In this document: positions 46,695 through 57,854 of the stretch, in pieces | Layout: each line of letters begins with the position of its first letter | Numbering within the stretch: the first letter of the stretch is position 1 | Assembly: GCA_029215795.1 (NCBI GenBank) | Contig: JARDYH010000006.1 | Location: 23,575,501-23,639,500 of the forward strand | DNA: 64,000 nt | Reading direction: 5' to 3' | Source of the DNA: Anniella stebbinsi | Lineage: Eukaryota > Chordata > Lepidosauria > Squamata > Anniellidae | Program-made: the position numbers and the translations under genes | The notes under the pieces: generated by a model | Databases searched by the model: none | Seen by the model: the letters and a program-made list of their open reading frames with translations, nothing else | Told to the model about the DNA's origin: nothing

Positions 46695-46884
46695 GGTTTC
46701 TCTATGGGCAAGTGCTGTCCCATATGTTTCCCTATGGGCAGGTATGATTTCCTTATGTGCAATTACTATCCTGTTTCCCTATGGGCAAGCATGATTTTCC
46801 TATGGGGAGATATATTTTCCCTATGGACATGTATTATCCTGTTTCCTTATGGGCAAGTATGGTTTCTCTATGGACAAGTACTGT
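46695..46884. repeat. Minisatellite, eight TTTCCCTATGGGCAAGTATGA units
   Basis: Eight diverged units with the core CTATGGGCA. Several are about 21 bp and others about 26-30 bp because of an extra CTATCCTG-like segment, suggesting a higher-order dimer of about 48 bp. Confidence 0.8.
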
Positions 46885-47370
46885 CATTTGTTTTAGTATG
46901 TCCACTTATTATCTGTCCTGAATCCCCCACCAATAACCTTCATGGGAGCCATGGTCCCTAAATATACAGAGCCCCAGAGAAAACTACAACAAAATCTACA
47001 CACTCCTTCAAGCTAGTGATTGGAGTGAGACTCATTGCACTCAATGGAACTTACTTTGTACTCACTTTGGACTGAACTGAAAATCAAGCAGCAGCAAATG
47101 ATCAAATGAAGAATAAAAGAACACACACACAAAGCATACAAGCAAGTTGTTAAATTGTAGAATTATTGTGCTGGAAAGGAGAGGGAATTCTTAGTAACCT
47201 TTCTCACTCTCCCCCTTCCAAGGTTCCAGGCAGTTTTAAAAAGGCTACAATCCCCTACACACTTACCTGGGTATAAGACCATTACACTCATGCATACAAA
47301 CATACTTTATTGTGTCTTCGCAAATGGAACTTCCTTCTGAGAAGACACTGATTATTCTACTAAGGCAATG

Positions 47371-47667
47371 GCTGAATTCGGACGACACTTTAGGCAACGG
47401 AGGGGGGAAGAGGCAATTGTCTGTTGTGTTGATTATTGTGTCGTGGGGGGACACAATGGACACACAACAGACAGTATATTATGTAACAATGGGGAAAAAC
47501 AATGGGCTGCTCCGTTTATCGGAGACCTGTTGCTTATCATGAGGCTGGGACTTTCAGCAGCACAACGGTGGGAGGGGCAACATGTTGTGTGTCAGGCAAT
47601 GCAAAAATAATGAACCGTCAGTTGCCTCTTCCCCACTCCGTTGCCTAAAGTGTCGTCTGAACTCAGC
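47371..47667. mobile_element. 297-bp MITE with about 45-bp terminal inverted repeats
   Basis: Left end GCTGAATTCGGACGACACTT..TAGGCAACGGAGGGGG..AAGAGGCAA; right end TTGCCTCTTCCCCACTCCGT..TGCCTAAAGTGTCGTCTGA..ACTCAGC, an almost perfect inverted repeat. The interior holds TTGTCTGTTGTGT / ACACAACAGACA. No coding capacity. Confidence 0.85.
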
Positions 47668-48245
47668 TAGAGTCTTTGCTAGAGGAGGCGGTCATTTTCT
47701 TTCAACATTTGAATCTAGCTATTGCAGGAGGGAGGGGGAGACAGATGCTACTGAGCATGCTTGCATTATGGAGAAGATGGCCACTGAATTCACTCTAATA
47801 TGATGAATAAATATTAATTAAAAAATCAACCTAAGGGGATTTAAAAAATAGAAAAGCCATTCCACCAACTACAAGAAAGGAGGAAGAAGACACCACCAAT
47901 GGAGTAATTAGTAAGGCTCTAATTACAAATAATCACCAGTTAAAATTACCAGAACCATTTTGATTCAGAGAGGTTTTTTTTCCCCCTTTTCTACTTTAAA
48001 CTACCCTCCTTCCTTCAATCTTCCACTAATCTTCTTGACATTTTCAGGTTATGTAAAACCAACATTTCTTTCTGGCACATGTAAATTTCAGGAAGATTGG
48101 TGAAACATTTCCAATTTTATTAATGTCAGAATGACCACCACCCCAATTACCCCTTTAACATGGCGGGATGTGTTTTTTTCCTTTCGGACCTTAACTAAAG
48201 AGGCACTGCCACACCTCTTTAAATAAAGCAGTAGTGTAGATCCTG

Positions 48246-48630
48246 TCTTGGACAGGATATGGAAGTGAATAGGCAACCAGTGCAACTTCTTTAGAATTGA
48301 TGAAATATGACTCCATCTGCTAGTACCAGTTAAAATTCTGGCCACTGGATTTTGCTCCATTTGATGTTTCCAGGTTGTGTTTAAGGACAGTTCCATGTAT
48401 AATTCATTACAGTAATCCAAGAGGGAGATTTCCAGAGTTTGGATCACTATGGATGAACTATCCCTGTCTAGGAACAGGTGCAACTAATGAGCCATCTGAA
48501 GCTGGTAAAAGGTACTTTGAGCCACAGAGGTGCCCCGGACTTGTGACAAAGCTGGATCAAGGAGTACACCCAAGCTATGTACCTGCTTTTGTGGGGTGGG
48601 GGGTGCAGCCCAATCTAGAACTACCTACCC
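48246..48630 (-). mobile_element. Old L2-type LINE fragment (reverse), part 1
   Basis: Minus-strand reading includes SLLDYCNELYMELSL, NPVARILTGTSRW and LKKLHWLPIHFHI, the C-terminal ORF2 motifs seen in the better copy at 57855-59765. Frameshifted. Confidence 0.75.
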
Positions 48631-48921
48631 ACAGTGATCAAACCAGCCCAATGTGGGTTGTTAAAGCCGCAGCATATTCAATCCCCAACTGGGGGTTGTC
48701 ATTGCATCCAGGTTATGCAAGGGTTAAACAGCCTTCACATATCTCTACAACAGACCATGAGTTATGCAAGAGTTGTTTAACCCTCACATAACCCACGGTG
48801 GCCCGGTTTGGATGCAAGGACAGCCTGTAGTCAGAGGGTGAATATGCAAAATGGCAACCAGGATGTGCCGCAGCTCATCATAGCTTAAACATACAAAGTG
48901 GGCTGTTTTGATTGTGTGAAC
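48631..48921. mobile_element. 291-bp foldback MITE inside the L2 fragment
   Basis: Left end CAGTGATCAAACCAGCCCAA mirrored by right end GTGGGCTGTTTTGATTGTGTGA. Inner pair TGTCATTGCATCC / GGATGCAAGGACAG. L2 sequence resumes on both sides. Confidence 0.75.
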
Positions 48922-49262
48922 CCGCCCAGTGCCTCCGTCTCGTCAGGATTCAACTTAATGGCCCTGATTTACTACCAAATCAGTACCTGCAAAGCTTCAT
49001 CTGACTCAAATGACAGAAATAAAGCTGAGTGTCATCAGCATTCTAATGACATTTCAGTCCAAACCCTCTGATGACCTCACCTAGCAGCTTCATATAGATG
49101 TTAAAAAGCATAAAGGAAGGACAGAAACTTGGGGGATCCCACAACAAATGTCATGGAGTCAAGCAGGAACCCTGCAATGTGATTTTCTGGAACTGACCCT
49201 GCAGATAGCAGCGGAACTACTATATCATCATCTTCTGACACCCAACCAACAGAGATGGTCCA
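48922..49262 (-). mobile_element. Old L2-type LINE fragment (reverse), part 2
   Basis: Continues part 1: CTCCGTCTCGTCAGGATTCA, TGTCATCAGCATTCTAATGA and CATATAGATGTTAAAAAGCA correspond in order to segments of the L2 at 58700-58930. Confidence 0.75.
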
Positions 49263-49486
49263 GCATGGCTAAGTGGATATAAGTAAGGCTGAGCACAGAC
49301 TGCCCGATTTGCTTCGGATCCCGATTTGGGTGGTCCAAATTGGGCCTAATTCACTTCGGACCAATTCAGACCTGTTTTGATTTGCTTTGGATCCGGATCA
49401 TGATTTGGATTTATGAATTGAGATTTGTGTTTCTCATTTTCCTAAAGATTTGCATTGGAAAAAAGAAATGCCTATGACTTTTTGAT

Positions 49487-49740
49487 TTTTCATGATACAA
49501 ACATGAAATTTGGAGACCTTATGGATACTGGATGGATGATCATGTCTTCCAAATTCCAGGGAAATTGGTGCAGTAGTATTGGTGCAATCAACTTGTAAAA
49601 TTTGCTTTTTAGGGAAAACTACTCAAAGCAAAGTGCTGTAACATTTTCATTTTTCATGATACAAACATAAAATTTGGAAACCTTACAGACAGATTGGTGC
49701 AGTGGTATTTGTGTGATCAACTGGTAAAATTTGCTTTTTT
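49487..49740 (+). repeat. Tandem duplication, about 160-bp period
   Basis: TTTTTCATGATACAAACATGAAATTTGG and ATTGGTGCAGTAGTATTGGTG..TCAACTTGTAAAATTTGC recur about 160 bp later with a few changes (TTTTTCATGATACAAACATA, GGTGCAGTGGTATTTGTG). Confidence 0.7.
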
Positions 49741-49811
49741 CAGGGAAAAATGGAGGAAGGGGAAGGAAGGGTAGAAGGATTGGAACAAACACATTAAAGG
49801 CTAACAACCAG

Positions 49812-49814
<3 letters not shown>

Positions 49815-49842
<28 letters not shown>
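49815..49842. repeat. (TA)n microsatellite
   Basis: Fourteen TA units in the intergenic region. Confidence 0.9.
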
Positions 49843-49846
<4 letters not shown>

Positions 49847-50332
49847 AGCAGAAAGAGAAATAGAGGCAAGAAATAACAGTGAGAGAAGGGGGAAGGCTCA
49901 AGAAAGATCCGAGTACCAATGACCCCAAATACACATCAATAAGAAACCTAAGCTAGCCAGCCCAAGGCACCCTACTCCTACCAAGTTTGAGAGAAACCTA
50001 TGCTGGAGAGCACTGCCATTCATTGTGGACAAGGTGGACCACTGATCTGACTCAGAAGACAGCTACTTTTGTTTAAAATTGTAGTAATGATTATTTACTT
50101 TGAGGTGAGAGGTAAGACAACTTTTCTTTTGAAGGATGCAGTCCTATGCGGACTTCTGAGTAAACATGCATAGGATCAGACTGCAAGCATTTATTTTATT
50201 CTTACGTTTTGTAAAGGAAAATTGTTGTGGTCAATTTCTTAACACATTTTACTTCAGCAACCAGTGCAAGACAGGCTACCAGTGCAGATTAATATAATAT
50301 GCAGCTGGTGGAAATCAGCCTTCAGCAGTGGA

Positions 50333-50640
50333 GGGGGCTTAAATTCAGTGGTAAAGTACAGGCGTGGGAGCCCAGGTTCATTTCCTGGCATCTTTGCTTT
50401 AAAGTGTCTCAGGTGGCAGAGTTTAGAAAGAGCTTTGCCTAAGATCTTAGGAGAGTCACTGCTGTTGGAGCCAGTTGTTGGTTCTGGTATAAGAGGGTTT
50501 CTTATGAGCAGAAGTTGTAGTTTGGTGGTAGAGCACATACTTATATACAGATCTGGTTCAATTCCTGGGTTCTTTACTTAAAAGGATCTCAGGAACTCAG
50601 CCTGAGGCTCTGGTGACTTGCTGCTATTTAAGAGAAAGTA
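50333..50640 (+). mobile_element. Two tRNA-derived SINE copies in tandem
   Basis: Copy one (from about 50333) has TTCAGTGGTAAAGTACAGGC (A-box-like) and GGTTCATTTCCTGG (B-box-like), then TCTCAGGTGGCAGAG. Copy two (from about 50512) has TTTGGTGGTAGAGCACATAC and GGTTCAATTCCTGGG, then GGATCTCAGGAACTCAGCC. Both look old. Confidence 0.65.
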
Positions 50641-51499
50641 GACAATAGTAGTCTATAAGAATCAGTGGCAGCTTTTTACTTAAAATTTGAGATATGTAGA
50701 ACGGAGGTGGGCTCAGGCAGCGGTCCTTGGTGTGAGAATAGAGGTGTCGCTTTCAAGTACGCAACGCTCTCCTGGTTTTCATCTGTGAAACATTGGGAAG
50801 GCAGGTCTCTTGTTTCTTCCATCACTTGGGGGCGGCGGAGGGGGGGCAAGGCAAGCCTCTCAAGGCCCCCTTTCATTTGTAAGACAAGTTTAGAAATAAA
50901 AGGTGCCAGTCATCTTGACTTTAACCGAGTTACCCTTGGGGAAGCCCAACAACAGCGAGACTAAAACCCTCCCGCCTTGGAACACCTGCGGATCTGAGCG
51001 GAAAATCCTACAAAATGGCAACTCGGAAGCTTTTCTATGGGATGGAGGTTGACTGCGAGTCAGACCTCTGGTGTCAGTAACAGACATGAGCTTTGTCCAA
51101 TCACTTCCTAGCTACGAAGTGGTTAGGGGAGGGGTAGAAAGACAGGTGGGCTATTAAAGGTGGGCCTTAGAATTAATAGACACACCTTTTTTCCAATCAA
51201 TACACTCGGTTTTGAGTCGGGGTGGGGTCTGTTCTTTCCGACCGAGACCTTCACTTGAGAGGGAGAAAGGTGGGAACGAAGGAGAGTATAAGCCAATCGC
51301 ACGCCGACAAGGAGCATGATATGATTGACGCTTACTCTGTGCAATTAAGCTTAAGAGTGTTTCGAACGACGGCTGTCCTGTCCATTCAGACAGCAAAGTT
51401 CGCACGAGCGTAGTTGATTGACGCTCTAGTATCGAATAAGAATGAAGCAGTTTCAGGAAGCGAGCGTGAAAGACCTAAGTGGTGGGCGGTCAGTCTAAA

Positions 51500-52200
51500 C
51501 CGCCTCAACGTGTACTCTCAAAGCATCTTGCTGGTGGGAGGGTGAAGAAGCGCGTGACGAGCACATAGAGTGACGGATGTATTATCCAATAGGACAGGAC
51601 CATCGGGCCAATGCAGCCAATGGAAACGGCGAAACGGGTTGGTGAGGGCATCGCGGTGGCTGGGGGTTAGGTAGGGTGTGAGAAGTTAGTGGCGCTGCTA
51701 CTGTGAGGGGACGGAGACGGCGTTTCCCCCTCCCCTCCTCCCACGGCTTAAGCTTGGATCAGCGCGAGATGCTTACGGACGGCACTGCCGCCCCGACCCC
51801 CGCCGGCGATGAGGAAATAGACTCGGTGACGCCCCGTGCTGCGCCCGCCGCCGCCGTCGTCGAGGCCTCTACGGCCGGGCCTAACCCGCTGGGGTTGCGG
51901 GCCGTGCGCCTCTTTGGAGAGGCTGGGCCCTGTGGGCCGGCAGGGCCGGCAACAACTTCAGGAGAGGCCGGGGCTGCCGCCGCCGCCGCCCTCGACTTTA
52001 AACTGGCGGCCGCCGTCCTGAGAAGCGGGGGCGGCGGCGGATCCGGTAGCGACGAAGACGAGGTATCTGAGGTGAGAGAGGCCTTCACTCCCGCCAGGCT
52101 GTCCGCGGAGTAGTAGTAGGAGGGGCCGGAGGGCCTCCGTCGCGAACGGAGCTCCCTCCCGCGCTTGGGTACCAGCCTTGCTCGTCAGGTTTCACAATCT
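51500..52200 (+). promoter_or_regulatory. ANKHD1: GC-rich ANKHD1 promoter and first-exon region
   Basis: GC- and CpG-rich stretch around the ANKHD1 start, the type of promoter expected for a broadly expressed gene. CCAAT boxes at 51586-51590, 51608-51612 and 51617-51621, with more at 51097-51101, 51193-51197 and 51293-51297, suggest NF-Y binding. Two TGACG half-sites (51555-51559, 51571-51575) resemble CREB/ATF sites. No TATA box is evident. The start of transcription is not determined. Confidence 0.65.
51769..52071 (+). CDS. ANKHD1: ANKHD1 first coding exon
   Basis: ANKHD1 is a large cytoplasmic/nuclear scaffold with two ankyrin-repeat blocks and a KH RNA-binding domain. This exon encodes only its disordered N-terminus: 101 codons, phase 0, ending TCTGAG before donor GTGAGA. 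MLTDG at the start, RAVRLFGEAGP, LDFKLAAAVLRSGGGGG and GSDEDEVSE at the end match the human protein as I recall it (MLTDS, RTVRLFGEAGP, LDFKLAAAVLRTGGGGG, SDEDEVSEV). The ATG has G at -3 and no in-frame ATG lies just upstream. Ala/Gly runs from GCC/GGC repeats differ in length from human. The gene continues beyond the window, and its position next to SLC4A9 matches human 5q31.3. Confidence 0.93.
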
Positions 52201-52389
52201 TCCCTGCAGGCCGGTCCTGGTCACATAAAGGGAGGGTGGAGACCCACCCTGATGAGGCGACCCTCCCTCCCGCCTGCGGTTTTAATGCGAGGAAGGTTGA
52301 GCTCTTCCGCTCGTCTTTCTCGTGTGGGCGAAAACACCTAAAGAGATGACGGACATTGAGCCCTTTGCACGTTCTGTTTCATGAGTTAA

Positions 52390-52406
52390 CCCCCCCCCCC
52401 CCCCCC
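52390..52406. repeat. Poly-C run
   Basis: Seventeen consecutive C shortly downstream of ANKHD1 exon 1. Confidence 0.9.
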
Positions 52407-53049
52407 GTACCTGCTCGGTTCCGGATGATGGCGGAAGCGAGGTTCGCTTTCTGCAGTACCTTCTTTTTTTCTTTTTTCCCCGCGCTGCAAACAATTATTT
52501 AATTGTGCAAAGCCTTATTGCGTTAATGTCTCCTCATTGACGGCGTGAGAGAACTATAGGAATAATAAATTCTGCTGTTCATGTTAGCGTTCACTGGTGT
52601 GCCATCTAGATGCTTTTGACAGCATTTGCATTTAGCCCTTACAGTTTTGCTGTGGTCGTGATGGTTATTGCCAACAGGCATACCGTTTATATTAGTGTGT
52701 GACAACAAATCGGGCAAAACTGAGTGTATTAAAAACCCACTTGCAAAGATATTCATGTAATTGTTCACGTTCAAACATAAATGTGCCTCAGAAGCTGTGG
52801 AGAGTTATATGCAAATATTTCTGACTTATTACACGGTACTGTTTTCTGCTTCTTGGCATAAAACTTCATAGGAAAGAAAATACCTTGACAATATAATTTA
52901 CAGTGAGGCTTGCAAATAATCATTTCCTCCATTGCCTGAGGTGAATAAGAATTGCTTTTGGTTGTCTGGGGGTGGGTAGGGAAGCATTAAGTTTGGCTTG
53001 TGCAAAGCAGTTTGGGGACAGGTGGGCTAGCGAAAACTGCTGAGTAAGG

Positions 53050-53140
53050 GGGCAATCCTATGCATGTTTAGACATGGCTGACTGGGGGTTGCTGGGAGCC
53101 TTAGGACTTTTCTCTCTCACTAAACATGCATAGGATTGCA
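53050..53140. repeat. Short palindromic interspersed repeat
   Basis: CAATCCTATGCATGTTTAGAC at the left and AAACATGCATAGGATTGCACC at the right are inverted copies about 90 bp apart. Same family as the fragment at 50140-50190. Confidence 0.6.
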
Positions 53141-56100
53141 CCTTAAGTCCCTATTGACATAATTGTTAAAAAAAAGTCTGGGTATCTCTCTGTTGTAATT
53201 TATTGCATTATTTGCATTTCCCCCCTTTTTATAGGCAACTTTATTTTGTAGGTGTTATTTTAATATACTGCAAATGCTTTTAAAACATACACACTCCATA
53301 GTAATTTTAATAGGACTTCTGAGATGTGCCCTATGGTTCTGATGGCACTTCTGTGTAGTCTAAGGATGCTATTAAATTTTTAAGAGGGTTGTTTTCAATT
53401 CAAAATATATTTCTAGCCTCATAATTGCCCATTCTTGGAAAAAGTCTTAGATCCATTTTCTCACAGGGATTTAAGGGTAGGTGGCATTAAATACACTTTG
53501 GAAGATGATTCACAGTTCAGTTTAACTACTGTGTGAAGCAAGAGGAGCATATATTACAGCACAGATTCTCCAATTGTGGTCTTCAAGCTCCATTCAGGTA
53601 GCCTCAGAAAAGTTGTGGAACAGTTGAAAATATCTGTACTTAGCCCTACACATGATTGTTTTTTTCTGACAATGGAGATTGAGGCCATTTTGACTAGAGC
53701 CAGATTATCAAATAGGTTAACTAGACCCTGGCCTAGGGCCAGTGACTTTCACAACAAGGTGCTGGTGCAGCCTAATAGTTTCCCCTAAACATTCACCAGT
53801 TGAAGGGATACATCAAAGTGGCGTGGCCTAGGGCCTGCAGGTTTTATAATATGGTGCTGGTTTTGATGATGATGCCAGTGCTGAAGAAAAAATATTATCA
53901 AAATATGGAGTATGTATGTGATTTGTAAAACAAAATGAAACAAAAGAATAAACGATCTACAGTGGTCCCCAGTGACTATCAAGCAAAAAAAGTTTGGAGA
54001 AACTCTGTAATAGAGGAATGTGTTTTTCGAAGTAAAAGAAACTGACTTTTATTCTCATTCCCTAACCTTTGCTGCTCTGCATGTCTATCACTCAGCACTC
54101 CTCTGTTCTCAAGATTCAAAGTTATCTCACAGCCAAGTGTGTTTCAACATTTCTTCTTTCAGGTAATTATTCCCACATCAACTTTCCTGCTGAGGAACCC
54201 CTGCGTGTCCAGTTTTTTTTTAACCAGGGTAGTAGTAGTTCTACAGAATGAATTTCATACAGGGATTAGGGTGCCGGGAAGATCCTTTGGGCTTCACTGT
54301 TGCCCTGATTAAATAAAGTGCAAAACTAGGTACAACTGTGGCAGTCTTGCGGATTTAAACCTGGATGCCCCATTACATGCAAAGTGGGCTGGCTTTTGAA
54401 CAAAAAGGAAAAGTGAATGAAGTCGACTTGTCTTCATGCCTGCCATATACCACCTCCCCTACTCCTCTGATGCTTTTTCCCAATCTGATTTCTCTTACAG
54501 TGTCAGAATTTGGGTGAAGAGAAGAGTTTCTAGGGCAACAAATTCTGCGTAGATAAGACCTAGATGGAGAAACATTTAGTACCTCCCTCCCACCTGCGTG
54601 GTATTTTTGCTATGTAGATTGGACCTCCTGCTCAACTATGATTAAACATTCTTGTCTAAATCTGGCTGGCCTAAGCAAGTTTGCTGCAATCACATCGATT
54701 TTGGCCATGCGAATATATCCTGGAACACATTTAAACAGTCCACTGTAGTTGTACATTGTAGGGGAGATTGCTAATGTAGATCAAGCTGTATTTTAACAAA
54801 ATCTTGTTTGCTCTTACTAATAATCTTATTGAAGAAGCTCTTCCAAGTTCTCAAAGAATCCAAGGGTTTCCTTCAACACAGCTAGAAAACCATTCCCTAA
54901 TATAATATGGGCAGTATCCAGCTATGTCATTCCTCTAACATGAATTACATTGTGCTAGCGGAAGGGGGCTCTAATGCAATGGCAATAGTTGTGACTTATG
55001 TGATGCATTTTCTGGAAAACATTGCACAAGCTAATGCTATTGGTGGCACACTAGGAAGCCCCTTATGCTAGCTCAATGAAATTTGCATTCCCCACCCTTG
55101 GCACCCAATCTATTTCTTGCCAAGACTGCAAACAGTCCCTTATTGCCCACATTAATAAATATTAAAGTAGTTTCAACATGTCAATCAGCTGATTGATTTT
55201 TATTCAAAGTGAGAGAAGTTATATGAACCACTTATATGTAAATGATGCAATCTAACTGCACCACACTTTTAATGCCTTAATGCTGAACAAGCTGCTAAAC
55301 ACTTAATATAAAATATTTCTGTAGAGTTAAATTATACTGTTAGTGCCTGAAAAAACATGTTTGATTTTCAAGGTTTTTTAGAGAATGTTGTGGGAGACTT
55401 ACTTCCCATAGTGCTCAGAAGTCTTCTACTTTGAATATTTTGTTTTCTTTACAACATCAAAACTAAAATATTGTCTGAATTGACCATACAGTATTTTGAA
55501 GTACTTCTATAAAGCAGGGTGTCTAATCTAATTTGTAGTAAATCGAAGGGAGAAGAAATGACTCCTGAAATGGGGAAAATATTTTTTTTTCTTCAGCCTG
55601 AAGACAGTTGGTTTGGAAAGCCAAGACAGGGAGCAGAGATAATTATTTGCAATTTTTTTAAAAAGGAAATGATACATGGAAGAGGTAAGAAATGTAGGGG
55701 AAGTATGTTTGTATTTGTGGAGGCGAGGAGAAAGAGTGCCATATTTATGGAAGCTCTTGATTGTCATAGCTATAGTAGTCAAATGCCTGTTTGGGGGAAG
55801 GGCAAGAGGCAGTCATGTGTATTGTAGGAATGCAATGAGATTACCTGTCATTGGAGATCAAGCTGCATAGTATGGGGTGGAGGTTCAACACTATTTCTCA
55901 TAGTGGTTAATGGCAGCCATTCATATATATGGGCGAATATAAAATGTGTACCTGGAACCCTCTTGGGGTCTGTGCATGTCAGGGCAGGTTTTGGCTCCAC
56001 CTGAACTTAAATCCAGTTGCTGCCTGTTTGCTTTTCAGTGGCTGGGATAAAATGGGCCTTTGTGTATGAAGCCAGTGAAGACTAAAATACACTTTTGGGA

Positions 56101-57321
56101 TTACATCTTAATCTGGAAATTATGAGTAAAATAGATACGCTGAGATGTATCACACTTTCTTTCTTTACCTTAAATATTGCTCAGTTGGAATTCTAGTGTA
56201 ATACTTCTGGTCTTTGTGTTTTACTTGTTCCCTCTCATCAGGGAGTAAGTTACACACTCTGAGATAACTAGTCCATACCTCCTCTTACTTATGATAACAT
56301 AGAATTGTACTGCTATCAGTTGTGTGGTCTTGAGTAAAGCATCCTGGTCCTTAAATAATTTTTTTGGGTTGTGATTACAGTAATTGAAATGTTTATTTTG
56401 CTATGCAGTTAATGTACATGTTGAGAAGTTAGCAGTGTGTGGAAGATATACATGGAACAATAATCTTGCTAAAATATGAATAATGTGGAGGTGAAGGCAT
56501 CCTGAAAGGGCATTTAGTGTTTTCAGGCTTCCTCTGTTTGTTAGTCATTTTGCTCCAGCTTGTCTTCTCTCCTTAAGTATGGAGTCATTCATTTTAAAAT
56601 GGTTGAGAGTTTTCCATTCTCTGGCCTGGGAAACACCAGCAAGACGTCAATGTCTTTTTAAAAAAAAGTCAAATGTGAGTCACATTGTTACAGTTCCGTT
56701 TGGATTCAGCCAGCAATGCAGTTATTGTTGACAGTTTTTGTAGTTGGGATACTTATTACATGGGATTCAGCTATCCTCAGATACTTGGATTCACAGCTTT
56801 GGGATATTCCCTATTTGACTTCATTTGATGAGAAAGCTGCAACCCTTTAGATTTCTAGGTCTAACAACTATCATTCATGCTTCTCTATGTTCAAAAATAG
56901 ATAATTGGAGTGCACTCAATATGAGGGTTGGCAGCTCCAACTAACTAATGTAGTAAGATTGGTCCTTGTAGCAGAAGGTGGCTGGGAGTATTAGCTTCCT
57001 CTTGAATTTTGTTTACCATGATTTCAAGATACCATATTAGACTTATAAAGCAAGTGTAAGCAGAAAGCGGATGAGGATTTACTGGTAGAAATCTAAGTTA
57101 TTTGAAATACATTGGCAAGAATTTCTGACTCCCAATTGTTGAACAATGGCAACAACAAAATAATTCCCCCAGTTATATTGCTGAAGTGAAAGCGGTGGGG
57201 TGGGGCACCAGGACTCAAATTTTGTGTGGAAGAACTGCAGACTCAAGTATGTTCTGGTACTTAAAACAGATTTCTAGGCTCAGAATTCTTCAATTTAAGT
57301 ATATGTCTTTTGCACCAGACT

Positions 57322-57539
57322 CCAGCGTGGTAATGGTTAGACTGGGTGTTGGACTGGGTCTCAGGAGATCTAGATTCTTGGCCGTGAAGCTCATTTGGTG
57401 ACTTTGGGCCAGTCACTGACTCTCAGCCCAACAAACCTCACTGGGGTGTTGTGAGGGTTATATGAAGAGGAGGAGGGTCATGTACATCGCCTTTGGTTCT
57501 TTGCAGGAAAGATGGGATGTGAATGTAAATAAATAAAAC
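57322..57539 (+). mobile_element. tRNA-derived SINE, near full length
   Basis: A-box region GCGTGGTAATGGTTAGACTG, decayed B box AGATCTAGATTCTTGGC, body TTTGGGCCAGTCACTGACTC and CTCAGCCCAACAAACCTCAC, then GAAAGATGGGATGTGAATGT with an AATAAATAAA tail. This SINE type is widespread in squamates. Confidence 0.85.
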
Positions 57540-57854
57540 ATTGGGATTCTATTAAAAAAAAACCCTTGAGGTCTGCCTACCCCCATTACCAAGTACAATG
57601 CCTTGGGCCGCCACACAATTGAGAATACACACAAAATCCCAAGGGAGCAATTTAATCAGATTGGAAAAAGGTTTGAGGATTTTCAAATCATTTTTAGAAT
57701 TTGCTCCTGTATTAAGGCATATTAAGCAAAGCTTTAATTGATGGAATTGCTATTTTTCCAATCACTAGTTAAGAGTAGCTTTATCTGCCAATAACAGATT
57801 TCCTACTATCTAGTGTGTTGGAGTACAGATAAGTCTCTTGAAATAAACTAATTA

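Noticed and set aside
53576..54251. Possible ANKHD1 exon 2
   Set aside because: Short frames here show no ankyrin-type or ESFILDQ-like sequence and no matching phase-0 acceptor/donor pair.
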